Below, in pieces: positions 47,341 to 55,744 of a stretch of 64,000 nucleotides of DNA. The notes beneath the pieces are model-generated. The model was not told where the DNA came from. It was given only the letters and a program-made list of their open reading frames with translations, and made no database searches. This DNA is from an uncultured Pelagibacteraceae bacterium. Its GTDB lineage: Bacteria > Pseudomonadota > Alphaproteobacteria > Pelagibacterales > Pelagibacteraceae. The translations under genes were made by a program, and so were the position numbers. The stretch lies in assembly GCA_902566705.1 (NCBI GenBank), contig CACFJT010000003.1, positions 1 to 64,000 of the forward strand, given 5' to 3'. Position 1 is the stretch's first letter; the number at the start of each line of letters is the position of its first letter.

Positions 47341-47903
47341 CTAAAGTTTACGTTGCTAGTTTGAAAAATTGAAAAAATATAGAGAAGAAAAATAATTTGT
47401 GGAGCCAAAGATATTAAAATAGTTTTTATATACCCATCGTAATTTAAAAATATTTTTAATCCTATTATGAGTGATATATTATACCAACAATAAGTTATAA
47501 TAGCTAAAAATAAAAGTATTGGACTTATTATAAATAGATTTAAAAAAAGAGGCACTTGACAATAAGCAACTAAAATTAAAATTTTTCGATAACTACAATT
47601 AGTTTTCGCACTTGGAAATAAAATTGTGCCAACAAAAAAAAGATAAGTTGTTTTTACAAACCACATGACTAAAGAAGTTATTATAATTGCTCTTAGTGAT
47701 GGTCCTTTTACTATCCCAAGTTCAAAGTAAGACCCCATATATCTTAAAAATGAGCTATTTGGTATTATACTAATCAAAGCTCCAATCAAAATTAACAAAA
47801 TAGCGAAATAAATTGATGCTTGTCCAAAATTTTTTTTATCTTTAAAAAAACTTTTGTCTAATCTGAGGATACTTGTTATTATTTTAAATATTTCAGTGAG
47901 CAT
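47337..47903 (-). CDS. YIP1-family membrane protein
   Basis: The protein has 188 residues with five hydrophobic segments, of which the first is IYFAILLILIGALISIIP. The design, a short N-terminal amphipathic part (EIFKIITSILRLDKSFFKDK) followed by five spans, is that of YIP1-domain proteins. Their bacterial role is unknown. Its ATG overlaps the stop of a 34-residue upstream frame (TAATG). Confidence 0.75.
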   Translation of the reverse strand: MLTEIFKIITSILRLDKSFFKDKKNFGQASIYFAILLILIGALISIIPNSSFLRYMGSYFELGIVKGPSLRAIIITSLVMWFVKTTYLFFVGTILFPSAKTNCSYRKILILVAYCQVPLFLNLFIISPILLFLAIITYCWYNISLIIGLKIFLNYDGYIKTILISLAPQIIFLLYIFSIFQTSNVNFS

Positions 47904-48007
47904 TATTTTTCTTTATTTTTTTGTGCTTTATATGAAACAAACAACGGAAATATTATTAAAGCAATAACTATAATAATGCAAACTGCTATTAGAAAACTTT
48001 TGGTCAT
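47903..48007 (-). CDS. Small membrane protein coupled to the YIP1 gene (34 aa)
   Basis: A 34-residue frame: MTKSFL, then a hydrophobic span (IAVCIIIVIALIIFPLFV), then a basic tail ending in KEK. Its stop TAA overlaps the YIP1 start as TAATG, which favours coupled translation. It lies just downstream of the terminator at 48019-48040. Too small for family assignment; likely a single-pass inner-membrane protein. Confidence 0.5.
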   Translation of the reverse strand: MTKSFLIAVCIIIVIALIIFPLFVSYKAQKNKEK

Positions 48008-48014
48008 TTGATGG

Positions 48015-48040
48015 AAAAGGGGAGCTAAGTTTTGCTCCCC
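48015..48040 (-). terminator. Terminator of the DmdA-like/metF-like unit
   Basis: Arms GGGGAGC (48019-48025) and GCTCCCC (48034-48040) with an 8-base loop, followed on the minus strand by four T. It lies ten bases past the stop of the gene at 48050, so it ends transcripts from the opuAC-side genes before the small YIP1-linked frame. Confidence 0.8.
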
Positions 48041-48049
48041 AATTAAATT

Positions 48050-49408
48050 CTAGCCTTTTACAACTTCTCTTGTATTTGCGTTGAAAGACTCTTTGAATGG
48101 AATATCCACAACTACAGCATCTACAGGTGTCCCTGGAGTATCAGAATATTTTTCTGGAAGATGAACTTTAAACTTAGTTCCAACTTTATTTTTTGGAAAT
48201 CCATTAGGGTTTAAAGTTCCATCAAACGGAACGTATCCCATAGCAATATTGGTTTTCTTCTCTGGATGCCACCATGGTGAAGTAAGAAATCCAACTGGAT
48301 CTCCACCACTTTCTGGTGATACAAGCCAAAAGTCTGGCGCATAATCATCAATTGGTTTACCGCCCAACTCCATTCCAACTAATTGAAGTTTATATGGTTT
48401 TTTTCCAGCCTTTAAATCTGCTCCCATTTTCTCTAAAGCAGCTTTACCAACATACTCAGCTTTTTTATTCCATTCACCTTTACCAGATAATGAAACTTGA
48501 TAACCTAAATTACATTGAAATGGATTATGTTGTTGATCCATGTCTTGCCCCCAGGAAAGAATACCTGCTTGTATTCTTCTATGGTGTGCTGGTGCAATCA
48601 CCATCAATTTATGTTTTTTTCCTGCATCTAATACTGCGTTCCACATATCTTCAGCATATAAAGTTGCATTTCTTAAATATATCTCGTAACCAGCTTCTCC
48701 TGAAAAACCAGATTGAGAAATTACACAACTTCTTCCACCAACTGTTGCTTCTGCTAATCCATAGAAAGGCATATTATCAAAATCAACTTGGTCTCCACAA
48801 AGGTCTTGCATTAAAGCTTTTGATTTAGGACCTTGAATTTGTACTGGACATGCGTCTATTTCCTCAATTGTACAATTGAATCTTCCATCTGCATTTACAC
48901 CTTGTAAATACATGCCTATATCAGAGTCTGATAACGAAAACCAAAATTCATCTTTAGCAATTCTTAAAAGAATTGGATCATTTAAAACTCCACCATAAGC
49001 GTTACACAAAATTACATATCTTGCTCTCATAGGAGAAATTTTTGTTGCATCTCTGGTTATAACGTAGTCAGTAAATTTTTCTGCATCCGGACCTTTAACT
49101 CTTATTTGTCTTTCAACAGCAACGTTCCACATTGTTACATGGTTAACGATTGCATCATACTCAACCATTGCTCCACCATCTTCAGGTTTTACGTAACCTC
49201 TTGGGTGATAAATTCGATTGTATACAGTTGCTCTCCAACAACCTGCCTGCATTGATAAATGCCAATAAGGTGATTTTCTCACTCTTGTTGAAATTAATAA
49301 CTCAACTTTAGTTGGCCCACTTTGTCTTAAATTGTATGGTACTTCTCTATCAGATTGATCAACAGAAGTAACATGTTGTACTTTAGTATAGTCAAATTCT
49401 TTAGACAT
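48050..49408 (-). CDS. DmdA-related GcvT-family methyltransferase
   Basis: The protein has 452 residues. The N-terminal half has RVRKSPYWHLSMQAGCWRATVYNRIYHP and HVTMWNVAVERQIRVKGPDA, which resemble DMSP demethylase (DmdA: RxSPY, TVYN, W.VAGERQV). The folate-domain blocks follow (VQIQGPKSKAL, SQSGFSGEAGYEIY, RIQAGILSWGQDMD). It is about 80 residues longer than true DmdA, so I do not name it dmdA. It should move a methyl group from an unknown O-, N- or S-methyl donor to THF. Its start lies inside the metF-like gene (8-base overlap), with GGAG ahead of it, tying it to a folate reductase. Confidence 0.75.
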   Translation of the reverse strand: MSKEFDYTKVQHVTSVDQSDREVPYNLRQSGPTKVELLISTRVRKSPYWHLSMQAGCWRATVYNRIYHPRGYVKPEDGGAMVEYDAIVNHVTMWNVAVERQIRVKGPDAEKFTDYVITRDATKISPMRARYVILCNAYGGVLNDPILLRIAKDEFWFSLSDSDIGMYLQGVNADGRFNCTIEEIDACPVQIQGPKSKALMQDLCGDQVDFDNMPFYGLAEATVGGRSCVISQSGFSGEAGYEIYLRNATLYAEDMWNAVLDAGKKHKLMVIAPAHHRRIQAGILSWGQDMDQQHNPFQCNLGYQVSLSGKGEWNKKAEYVGKAALEKMGADLKAGKKPYKLQLVGMELGGKPIDDYAPDFWLVSPESGGDPVGFLTSPWWHPEKKTNIAMGYVPFDGTLNPNGFPKNKVGTKFKVHLPEKYSDTPGTPVDAVVVDIPFKESFNANTREVVKG

Positions 49409-50129
49409 AACTATTCTCCTTCAACCACTTGTTAGTTTCCTTCAAGCCGCCGAATGTATAAATGTGGAAGTTATCAGTATGCGATTTAACTTTCCCAATT
49501 AAATCATTAGGGTCTTTAGGTTTCAATAAATCTAATGCCTTAGTAAAATTAGATTTAAGAAAGTTAATGGAATTTTTTGCCCCCACAATATTAGCAAATT
49601 TAATTAAGCTAGATATTTTTAATGGCCCAGTAATTCCCACATGCACTGGCACGCTTTGTTTAGAAATAAAATCTATAATAGGCTGAGGATCTAGTAACCA
49701 TTGAGTTACGATGTAGTCAGCATAAGGCTTTTTATCTATCATAGCTTTTTCTAAATCTGTATCGGATATATCAGGACTCCCCTCTGGATGTCCAGCAATT
49801 CCTATTTTCATTTTTTCAAAATAACCTGTCTCTAAAAGTTGAAATGAACTATCAAACTTACCTACAGGCTCTCTTCCACCTCCAATAATCAAGGCTTGCT
49901 TTACCCCTCCATCTTTGCATCTAGAAACATAATCTTTAAGTTCTTTTTCATCATGCATTGATCTAGCAGGAAAATGAGGTACGGGATTAAATCCTTTTTT
50001 TACAAGTTCCACTGCTTTATCAGCAGTTTCTCTATAATCACCCCCAGGTAGCATTGTTATATAAATGTCAGACAACGCTGGAACTGTATCAACTTCTGTT
50101 TTAGGACCTATTTCCAATGAAAAATTCAT
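49401..50129 (-). CDS. Short methylenetetrahydrofolate reductase homologue (MetF-like)
   Basis: The protein has 242 residues, about 40-50 fewer than usual MetF. It starts FSLEIGPKTEVDTVPAL and has HFPARSMHDEKELKDYVSRC, ALIIGGGREPVG, GIAGHPEGSP and VHVGITGPLKISSL, the FAD barrel pattern of MTHFR. The C-terminal helical part is shortened. It probably oxidises or reduces 5-methyl-THF made by the coupled DmdA-like methyltransferase. Whether the short form retains flavin or NADH binding is uncertain. Confidence 0.72.
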   Translation of the reverse strand: MNFSLEIGPKTEVDTVPALSDIYITMLPGGDYRETADKAVELVKKGFNPVPHFPARSMHDEKELKDYVSRCKDGGVKQALIIGGGREPVGKFDSSFQLLETGYFEKMKIGIAGHPEGSPDISDTDLEKAMIDKKPYADYIVTQWLLDPQPIIDFISKQSVPVHVGITGPLKISSLIKFANIVGAKNSINFLKSNFTKALDLLKPKDPNDLIGKVKSHTDNFHIYTFGGLKETNKWLKENSYV

Positions 50130-50186
50130 AGGAAAGATCTTTATTTATTTTGAAATATGAGTCTAGAAAATTCGATTGAGACTAAT

Positions 50187-51074
50187 TTACTTTTTTAACT
50201 GACCTCTGTGCTTTTGAATTCTTTGTCCGTACTGTTGAGTTACTCTATCAAATATAATTGCCAGAGCTACGATTGCTAAACCATTCATCATTCCAAGAGC
50301 TAAATATTGGTTGGAAATAGCCTGCAAAATAGGGACTCCTAAGCCTTTTACACCTATCATTGAAGCAATTACTACCATTGCTAAAGCCATCATAATCGTT
50401 TGGTTAATCCCAGCAAAAATAGTTGGTAGAGAAAGTGGGATTTGAACAGATCTTAATTTTTGCATTGGTGTTGCCCCAAAAGCTTCGCTGGCTTCTAAAG
50501 TTTCTTTATCAACTTCTCTAATCCCTAGATTTGTTAATCTTACAATAGGGGGGAGGGCATAAATACATACAGCAAGTAAACCAGGCACTTTACCAATACC
50601 AAGAAGCATAATGATTGGAATTAAATATACAAAGCTTGGAATGGTTTGCATCATATCTAAAACAGGTAAAATTGCTTTTTCTGCTCTTGCTGATTTTGAC
50701 ATTAACACTCCAATTGGAATTCCCACAACAATACAAACTAATGTAGAAACGGAAATGATTGCAACTGTAGCCATGCAATTTTTCCACATACCAAAATAAC
50801 CAATAACTATAAAACAAGCCACTGTACCAATTACAAGTTTAATACTTCTTGATCCAATCCAAGCCAATATAGCAAACACACCAATTACTAAAGGCCAAGG
50901 GCTATTTACTAATAATTTTTCTAACCAAATTAAAAAATGTAAAAGTGGATCAAAAAAACCTTCAATCCCATCCCCATATGCTCTAGAAAATTCTTTAAAA
51001 CTAGAATCAATTCCTTTTTTAAGCTCTCTAAGAGCCGTTCTATCCATTACAGGAATTTTATTAAAGAAGTCCAT
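50187..51074 (-). CDS. proW: Betaine-type ABC transporter permease (ProW/OpuAB-like)
   Basis: The protein has 295 residues with about six membrane segments. It has the standard permease blocks MMQTIPSFVYLIPIIMLLGIGKVP and EVDKETLEASEAFGATPMQKLRSVQIPLSLP (EAA loop). This family moves glycine betaine, proline betaine or related quaternary amines. It is single-length, unlike double-length TmoV. The binding-protein gene is upstream on the same strand, with a palindrome between them; an ATPase gene is not adjacent. Confidence 0.87.
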   Translation of the reverse strand: MDFFNKIPVMDRTALRELKKGIDSSFKEFSRAYGDGIEGFFDPLLHFLIWLEKLLVNSPWPLVIGVFAILAWIGSRSIKLVIGTVACFIVIGYFGMWKNCMATVAIISVSTLVCIVVGIPIGVLMSKSARAEKAILPVLDMMQTIPSFVYLIPIIMLLGIGKVPGLLAVCIYALPPIVRLTNLGIREVDKETLEASEAFGATPMQKLRSVQIPLSLPTIFAGINQTIMMALAMVVIASMIGVKGLGVPILQAISNQYLALGMMNGLAIVALAIIFDRVTQQYGQRIQKHRGQLKK

Positions 51075-51087
51075 AATTTTTGTTTAA

Positions 51088-51111
51088 TCAAACCCGCCTA
51101 GGCGGGTTTGA
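51088..51111 (-). terminator. Perfect 24-base palindrome between opuAC and proW genes
   Basis: The half TCAAACCCGCC is followed by TA and then its exact complement, so the entire 24 bases equal their own reverse complement. It could form a very GC-rich stem with a CTAG loop. Only weak T runs follow on the minus strand, so it may be a partial terminator or a processing/stability site that keeps the binding protein more abundant than the permease. The plus strand offers TTTGATAACATTTTT as an alternative terminator tail. Confidence 0.7.
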
Positions 51112-51123
51112 TAACATTTTTAA

Positions 51124-52134
51124 TTAAAGTGCTTTTTTGATTTTTTTTGCAGCATCACTTGAAACCCATTTACTCCAAACACTTTCTTGTGTTTTTAGGA
51201 ATTCAATTGCAGCATCAGCACCTTCTGCTTGGTTTTCACCCATCCAAACTAACATACCATTCATAACTGGACCTGGGTATGTTCTCTTCTTAAAGTATTC
51301 CATACCAGCACTTCCAGCTGTATTTTTGAAATTATCAGTTACGATTGTGTAAACTTCAGATTTTGTCCATGAAGTTGCTTTAGGGTCTCCACATTCTTGT
51401 TCTGGTAAAACTATACATTTATCCCAGTTATCTTTTCCACCCCAAGCTCCCATATCTACAGCTCTCATATCATATTTACCAATGATAGCTGTTGGTGACC
51501 AATAGTAACCAAACCAGTTTTCACCTCGCTCAGCAGCTTTAGCAATTGAACCATCTAATCCTGCAGCAGAACCTGTTTCAACAATAGCCCAACCTTTTGC
51601 TTCCATGTCAAAAGCTTTGTAAAGATTTCTATTACTTAGCTCACAGTTCCAACCTGGAGGACAAATATGAAAACCACCTTTTGATGGATCTTCTGGATGA
51701 GGAAACAGATCTGGTCTTGCTAAAATTGCTTCAGCAGTTGTTAGCTCTGGATGTTTTTTAAGTGTGTGAGGTAATACCCACCAACCTTCACCCAAACCAG
51801 TAATTGGCGCTTTGTTAAGTGAGTGCATTTTACCTTCATCAACAGCTTTATTCAAAGCGATGATAGCAGCGTTAGCCCAAAACTCTGGAGCAACATCTGG
51901 CTCACCTTTTTCTTGCATTGATGTAAATGTAGGCATTGTAGCACCAGGCACTAATTCTACTGAACATCCATAACCTTCTTCTAATATGATCTTGTCAACT
52001 TCAGCCATAAAGTTTGCTGAAGCCCAGTTCATATTAGCAATTGTTATATTTCCACAAGCCGCATTTGCAACACTTCCAAAGGAAGTAAGACCAAACACAA
52101 CAGCTAGTGAAAGAAGTATTCTTTTAATCTTCAT
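51124..52134 (-). CDS. opuAC: Glycine betaine-type substrate-binding protein (OpuAC/ProX)
   Basis: The protein has 336 residues from the ATG at 52134, selected because TTGGGAGAT lies just upstream and a signal peptide (MKIKRILLSLAVVFGLTSFGSVANA, cut before ACGN) then starts at residue 1. The mature part has NMNWASANFMAEVDKI, WWVLPHTLKK, FGYYWSPTAIIGKYDM and the family's aromatic residues. It is about 22 residues longer than TmoX and only distantly similar, so its ligand should differ; glycine betaine is the most likely. A palindrome separates it from proW. Confidence 0.87.
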   Translation of the reverse strand: MKIKRILLSLAVVFGLTSFGSVANAACGNITIANMNWASANFMAEVDKIILEEGYGCSVELVPGATMPTFTSMQEKGEPDVAPEFWANAAIIALNKAVDEGKMHSLNKAPITGLGEGWWVLPHTLKKHPELTTAEAILARPDLFPHPEDPSKGGFHICPPGWNCELSNRNLYKAFDMEAKGWAIVETGSAAGLDGSIAKAAERGENWFGYYWSPTAIIGKYDMRAVDMGAWGGKDNWDKCIVLPEQECGDPKATSWTKSEVYTIVTDNFKNTAGSAGMEYFKKRTYPGPVMNGMLVWMGENQAEGADAAIEFLKTQESVWSKWVSSDAAKKIKKAL

Positions 52135-52405
52135 TATATCTCCCAACATTTGATTCATTTAAAAGTTAAATTGAACATATTGAGCATAATAATGCAAATT
52201 TAATTCAACTGTTGGTTGAAGCTAAATTGTCTTTAACTGTCATAAATTTTTGGTTAGAGTTATGAAATGACTTTTTCTGCAAATTTTTTTTTCAAAGAAT
52301 TTGTTTATATTTTAAATTGTAAAACAGTTTTTCAACAAATCATAATTAGAGAAAGATAATTTTTAAGCCTCGATTAATTTTTTAATTAATTAAAAAAGGA
52401 GGTTT
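52135..52405. promoter_or_regulatory. Divergent intergenic region, opuAC and Rieske genes
   Basis: At about 270 bases this is the longest gene-free stretch. It must hold promoters for opuAC (-) and for the long plus-strand operon. Visible features are a short inverted repeat in ATTCAACTGTTGGTTGAAG near 52205, an AT-only stem (TTAATT TTTT AATTAA type) near 52375-52390, and an unusually strong Shine-Dalgarno AAGGAGG at 52396-52402, four bases (TTT spacer) ahead of the ATG at 52406. I found no riboswitch consensus in it. Confidence 0.5.
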
Positions 52406-53593
52406 ATGAATTTAAATAAAAAATTATCAGACATCTTAGATCCTAATAAAATAGAAGTTGTTAAAAATCCTATAGAGACAGCTCATGGATTACCTAATGA
52501 GTGTTACTTGAATAATGATTATTTAGAGTTTGAAAAAGAAAAAATATTTAAAAATAATTGGACTATGATTGGGGTTGCAAGCTCTGTTCCAAATCCAGGC
52601 GATGCAAAACCTTTTAATCTTTTAGGAATACCAATACTAATAGTTAGAAACAAAGAGAATGAAGTAAAAGTTTTTCATAATGTTTGTAGTCATAGAGGTT
52701 TCAAATTAGTTGATCAGGAATGTAAATTAAAAAATGTAATAAGATGCCCTTATCATTCTTGGTCCTATGATTTTAATGGAAAATTAACTGTTACTCCACA
52801 TATAGGAGGACTAGGAAAACATGAGGTTAAAGGGTTCGATAAAAACAAGAGTAACTTAAAAGAAATTAAATCAAATATTTGGATGGATTTAATCTTTATT
52901 AATATTAATTCTAATGCAAAACCATTTGAAGATTTTATTAAACCTCTAGAGGATAGATGGTCTAAGTTTATTTCTAAAAAAGATCAAAAATTAATAAGAC
53001 ATTCGACTGATAACGGATATTTTAATATGACAGTAAATAGTAATTGGAAATTTGCAATTGAGAATTATTGTGAAAGTTATCATTTGCCGTGGATACATCC
53101 AGAACTAAATAAAGTTTCAAATATTTCAGATCACTATCATATCGAAGATGAGAATTTAAATTTTTCAGGACAAGGAAGTAATAAATATTCACAACAGTTT
53201 GATGGAAACATTAAATTTAAATGCTTTCCTAACTGGCCTACTGAACTTTCTGAAAAATCTGAATATGTATCATTATATCCAAACGTAATGTTAGGAATAC
53301 ATATTGATCATTTCTATGCATTTTGGTTAGAGCCAATTTCTAACAATCAAACTAAAGAACATTTTGAATTATATTATGTTGGAGACGAAAGTGCCTCTAG
53401 CGATGAGTTTAAAGACATAAGAGAAAAAAATTTTGCATTTTGGCAAGAAGTCATGAATGAAGATGTAACTGCAATAGAAGGAATGCAAAACGGGCGAAAT
53501 TCTCCAGCTTATAATGGTGGGAATTTTTCACCTGTAATGGATACTCCTACTTTCATGTTTCATAAGTGGGTTGCAACCAATTTAACTAAATGA
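52406..53593 (+). CDS. Rieske non-heme iron oxygenase (quaternary-amine type)
   Basis: The protein has 395 residues. The Rieske 2Fe-2S ligands are CSHRG and CPYHSW (17 residues between). The mononuclear iron site is in NWKFAIENYCESYHLPWIHPEL (two His) with an Asp in NEDVTAIEG. A Glu three residues before the first His takes the position of the bridging Asp of ring-hydroxylating dioxygenases, as I recall for carnitine and betaine oxygenases such as CntA and GbcA. It likely demethylates or cleaves a betaine-like compound. No reductase gene is adjacent. It heads the operon with bhmT twelve bases on. Confidence 0.8.
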   Translation: MNLNKKLSDILDPNKIEVVKNPIETAHGLPNECYLNNDYLEFEKEKIFKNNWTMIGVASSVPNPGDAKPFNLLGIPILIVRNKENEVKVFHNVCSHRGFKLVDQECKLKNVIRCPYHSWSYDFNGKLTVTPHIGGLGKHEVKGFDKNKSNLKEIKSNIWMDLIFININSNAKPFEDFIKPLEDRWSKFISKKDQKLIRHSTDNGYFNMTVNSNWKFAIENYCESYHLPWIHPELNKVSNISDHYHIEDENLNFSGQGSNKYSQQFDGNIKFKCFPNWPTELSEKSEYVSLYPNVMLGIHIDHFYAFWLEPISNNQTKEHFELYYVGDESASSDEFKDIREKNFAFWQEVMNEDVTAIEGMQNGRNSPAYNGGNFSPVMDTPTFMFHKWVATNLTK

Positions 53594-53604
53594 GAGGGTA
53601 AATT

Positions 53605-54645
53605 ATGAAAAAAGATCTTATTACAAGATTAAATGAAGGTCCAATAATGTGTGCAGAAGGCTATCTTTTTGCAATGGAAAGAAGGGGTTATCTTTCAGCA
53701 GGTCCATTTGTTCCAGAAGTTGTTATGGAACATCCTGAGGTAGTAACTCAATTACATCGAGAATTTATTAGAGCAGGTTCAGATGTTGTTCAAGCATTTA
53801 CTTATTACGGTCATAGAGAAAAGCTTCGAATAATTGGTAAAGAACATTTGTTAGAACCGATGCAAAAAGGCGCTCTTAAAATTGCAAAAGATGCTGCAGC
53901 TGAGTTTAAAGATTTAGATCTTATGGTTTGTGGAGATGTGGCAAACACAAATGTATTTGATCCAGGAGATCCTAATACTCACAAACAATGTCAACAAATG
54001 TACGAAGAGCAAATTGCTTGGGCAAAAGAAGCTGGTGTTGACTTTGTTATTGCCGAAACAATAAGTTGGACTGATGAAATGAAAATTGCATTAAAAGCAA
54101 TTAAAGAGGCTGGACTCATTGCGGTATGCAATTTTGCAATTCCTAGAGGAGATAAAACCAGAGAAGGTCATAGTGCTGAGGATGCATGTAAAATGATGGA
54201 AGATCTTGGTGCTGATGTTGTTGGGTTAAATTGTTACAGAGGACCCGAGATGACAATGAAACTTTTAAAAAAAGTTAGAGATAAAGTTTCATGCCATGTA
54301 TCAGGACTTCCTGTTCCTTATAGAACTACTGAAGAAGAACCTGGTTTTTTGAATATCACTGATCATGGATGTGACTGTATTCCAGGTGGAAATGCATTTC
54401 CAGTTGCTTTAGACAATTTATTTTGTAACAGATTTGAAATGGCAGAATTTGCAAAAGATTGTGTTCATAATAAAATAAATTTTATTGGCATATGTTGTGG
54501 TGCTGAAGCTCATCATGTCAGAGAAATGTCTGTCGCAATTGGTAAAAAACCAATTTCAATGAAATATATGCCAGATATGAGCAAACATTTTCACCATGGA
54601 ACAGATAAATCTCTTAAAAAAGTAAATAAGGAGATCAAATACTAA
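53605..54645 (+). CDS. bhmT: Betaine-homocysteine S-methyltransferase
   Basis: The protein has 346 residues. It transfers a methyl from glycine betaine to homocysteine, giving dimethylglycine and methionine. The zinc ligands are Cys in VVGLNCYRGP and the CC pair in FIGICCGAEAHH. The N-terminal ICAEGYLFAMERRGYLSAGPFVPE is close to marine bacterial BhmT. Dimethylglycine dehydrogenase lies two genes on. A GAGGG sequence precedes the ATG. In SAR11 this is the known first step of glycine betaine use. Confidence 0.92.
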   Translation: MKKDLITRLNEGPIMCAEGYLFAMERRGYLSAGPFVPEVVMEHPEVVTQLHREFIRAGSDVVQAFTYYGHREKLRIIGKEHLLEPMQKGALKIAKDAAAEFKDLDLMVCGDVANTNVFDPGDPNTHKQCQQMYEEQIAWAKEAGVDFVIAETISWTDEMKIALKAIKEAGLIAVCNFAIPRGDKTREGHSAEDACKMMEDLGADVVGLNCYRGPEMTMKLLKKVRDKVSCHVSGLPVPYRTTEEEPGFLNITDHGCDCIPGGNAFPVALDNLFCNRFEMAEFAKDCVHNKINFIGICCGAEAHHVREMSVAIGKKPISMKYMPDMSKHFHHGTDKSLKKVNKEIKY

Positions 54646-54653
54646 TAATAAAT

Positions 54654-55736
54654 ATGAAGAGAAAAACTTTTTTTGATTCTAGAGACAAATATTTATCATT
54701 TGTAAACTCAACTAATGAAAAATCAAAAATTGCTTTTTATTTATTTAAAAAAATAGAAAAAATCAGTACTCGGTCACCAATTTTTAACGTTTTAGACGCG
54801 GGTACTGGTGAGGGAACAATTATATCTACTTTTTTGTCAGGCCTGCATAAATATCTGCCAAATAAACCTATATTTATTGTAGGTAAAGAAATAAGTATCG
54901 ATGATATTAATGTGCTTTTAAGTTTTTTAGGGGATAGATTTGCTGAACATAAAACTTTAATTTTTAATATTACTAATTGTAGCTATAAAGATCTAAATAA
55001 CTCTACATCTGACAATGTAAAATTTGAAAAATTAGAATTAGTTGGAAAAAAAGGTATTGATTTTACTAAGATCTTAATGAATTTAAGTCCTTATATTAGA
55101 AAAAATTGGAAATTATCTTTTAATAACAAAAATGGTTCAATTAAACCCAAGTCAAAAATTTTTTTGACTATTTACAGAAAAGATCAAAAAAAAAAATTAA
55201 AAGACTTTATACCCAGAAATATAAGTGAAATTCCAAAAAAATATGATTTTATTATTGCATCTCAATGTTTTAAGCTTCGGTCTCCTTTAACTCAGACTGT
55301 AAAAAATGTTATTAAACCTCTTTTATCTTTGCTAAATTTTAAAGGTAAAATGTTCCTTATATACTCATCAGGAAAGGATTTTACAGGATCATTTCTCAAA
55401 TATTACTATCCAAGGAATGGTTTTTATAAAAATTCAGAACCCAAAAAATTAATATCTCAAATAAAAAAAAATATAGAAAAAGATAAATTTAAAATAAAAC
55501 TAGAAAAACTAAAATATACATTCAATAATTTATCTATCAATTTGAAGGAATTCTCACTAAATAATATTTTTTCTGTCTGGAATGCAATTAACTATGTGGG
55601 ACAAGTTTCTGAAATAGAGCAAAAAAAAGTTTCATTTACTAAAAAAAATATAAATATTCTTCAAAAGAGATTGTCCAAATTAAAAAATATTTATTTTGAA
55701 GACAATATTGTAAATTTTGAAAAAGAAAGGTTATAA
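54654..55736 (+). CDS. Methyltransferase-like protein of unknown substrate (360 aa)
   Basis: The protein is Lys/Asn-rich. A SAM-binding-like loop NVLDAGTGEGTIISTF appears at about residues 44-60. Later parts include DFIIASQCFKLRSPLTQTVKNVIKPLLSLLNFKGKMFLIYSS, typical of the post-SAM strand and helix of class I methyltransferases. It lies eight bases after bhmT and eight before dmgdh, so it is part of the betaine operon. I cannot name a substrate. Length and loop favour a class I methyltransferase; other Rossmann roles remain possible. Confidence 0.6.
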   Translation: MKRKTFFDSRDKYLSFVNSTNEKSKIAFYLFKKIEKISTRSPIFNVLDAGTGEGTIISTFLSGLHKYLPNKPIFIVGKEISIDDINVLLSFLGDRFAEHKTLIFNITNCSYKDLNNSTSDNVKFEKLELVGKKGIDFTKILMNLSPYIRKNWKLSFNNKNGSIKPKSKIFLTIYRKDQKKKLKDFIPRNISEIPKKYDFIIASQCFKLRSPLTQTVKNVIKPLLSLLNFKGKMFLIYSSGKDFTGSFLKYYYPRNGFYKNSEPKKLISQIKKNIEKDKFKIKLEKLKYTFNNLSINLKEFSLNNIFSVWNAINYVGQVSEIEQKKVSFTKKNINILQKRLSKLKNIYFEDNIVNFEKERL

Positions 55737-55744
55737 ATAAATTT

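Noticed and set aside
48316..48828. 170-residue open frame on the plus strand opposite the DmdA-like gene
   Set aside because: Antisense shadow of a conserved gene; composition is Leu/His/Tyr-rich noise.
48050..49408. Calling the gene dmdA (DMSP demethylase)
   Set aside because: It shares N-terminal motifs but is much longer and paired with a MetF homologue; the substrate may differ.
52135..52405. Glycine or SAM riboswitch ahead of the Rieske/bhmT operon
   Set aside because: SAR11 uses glycine riboswitches, but I could not find the conserved core or paired stems here.
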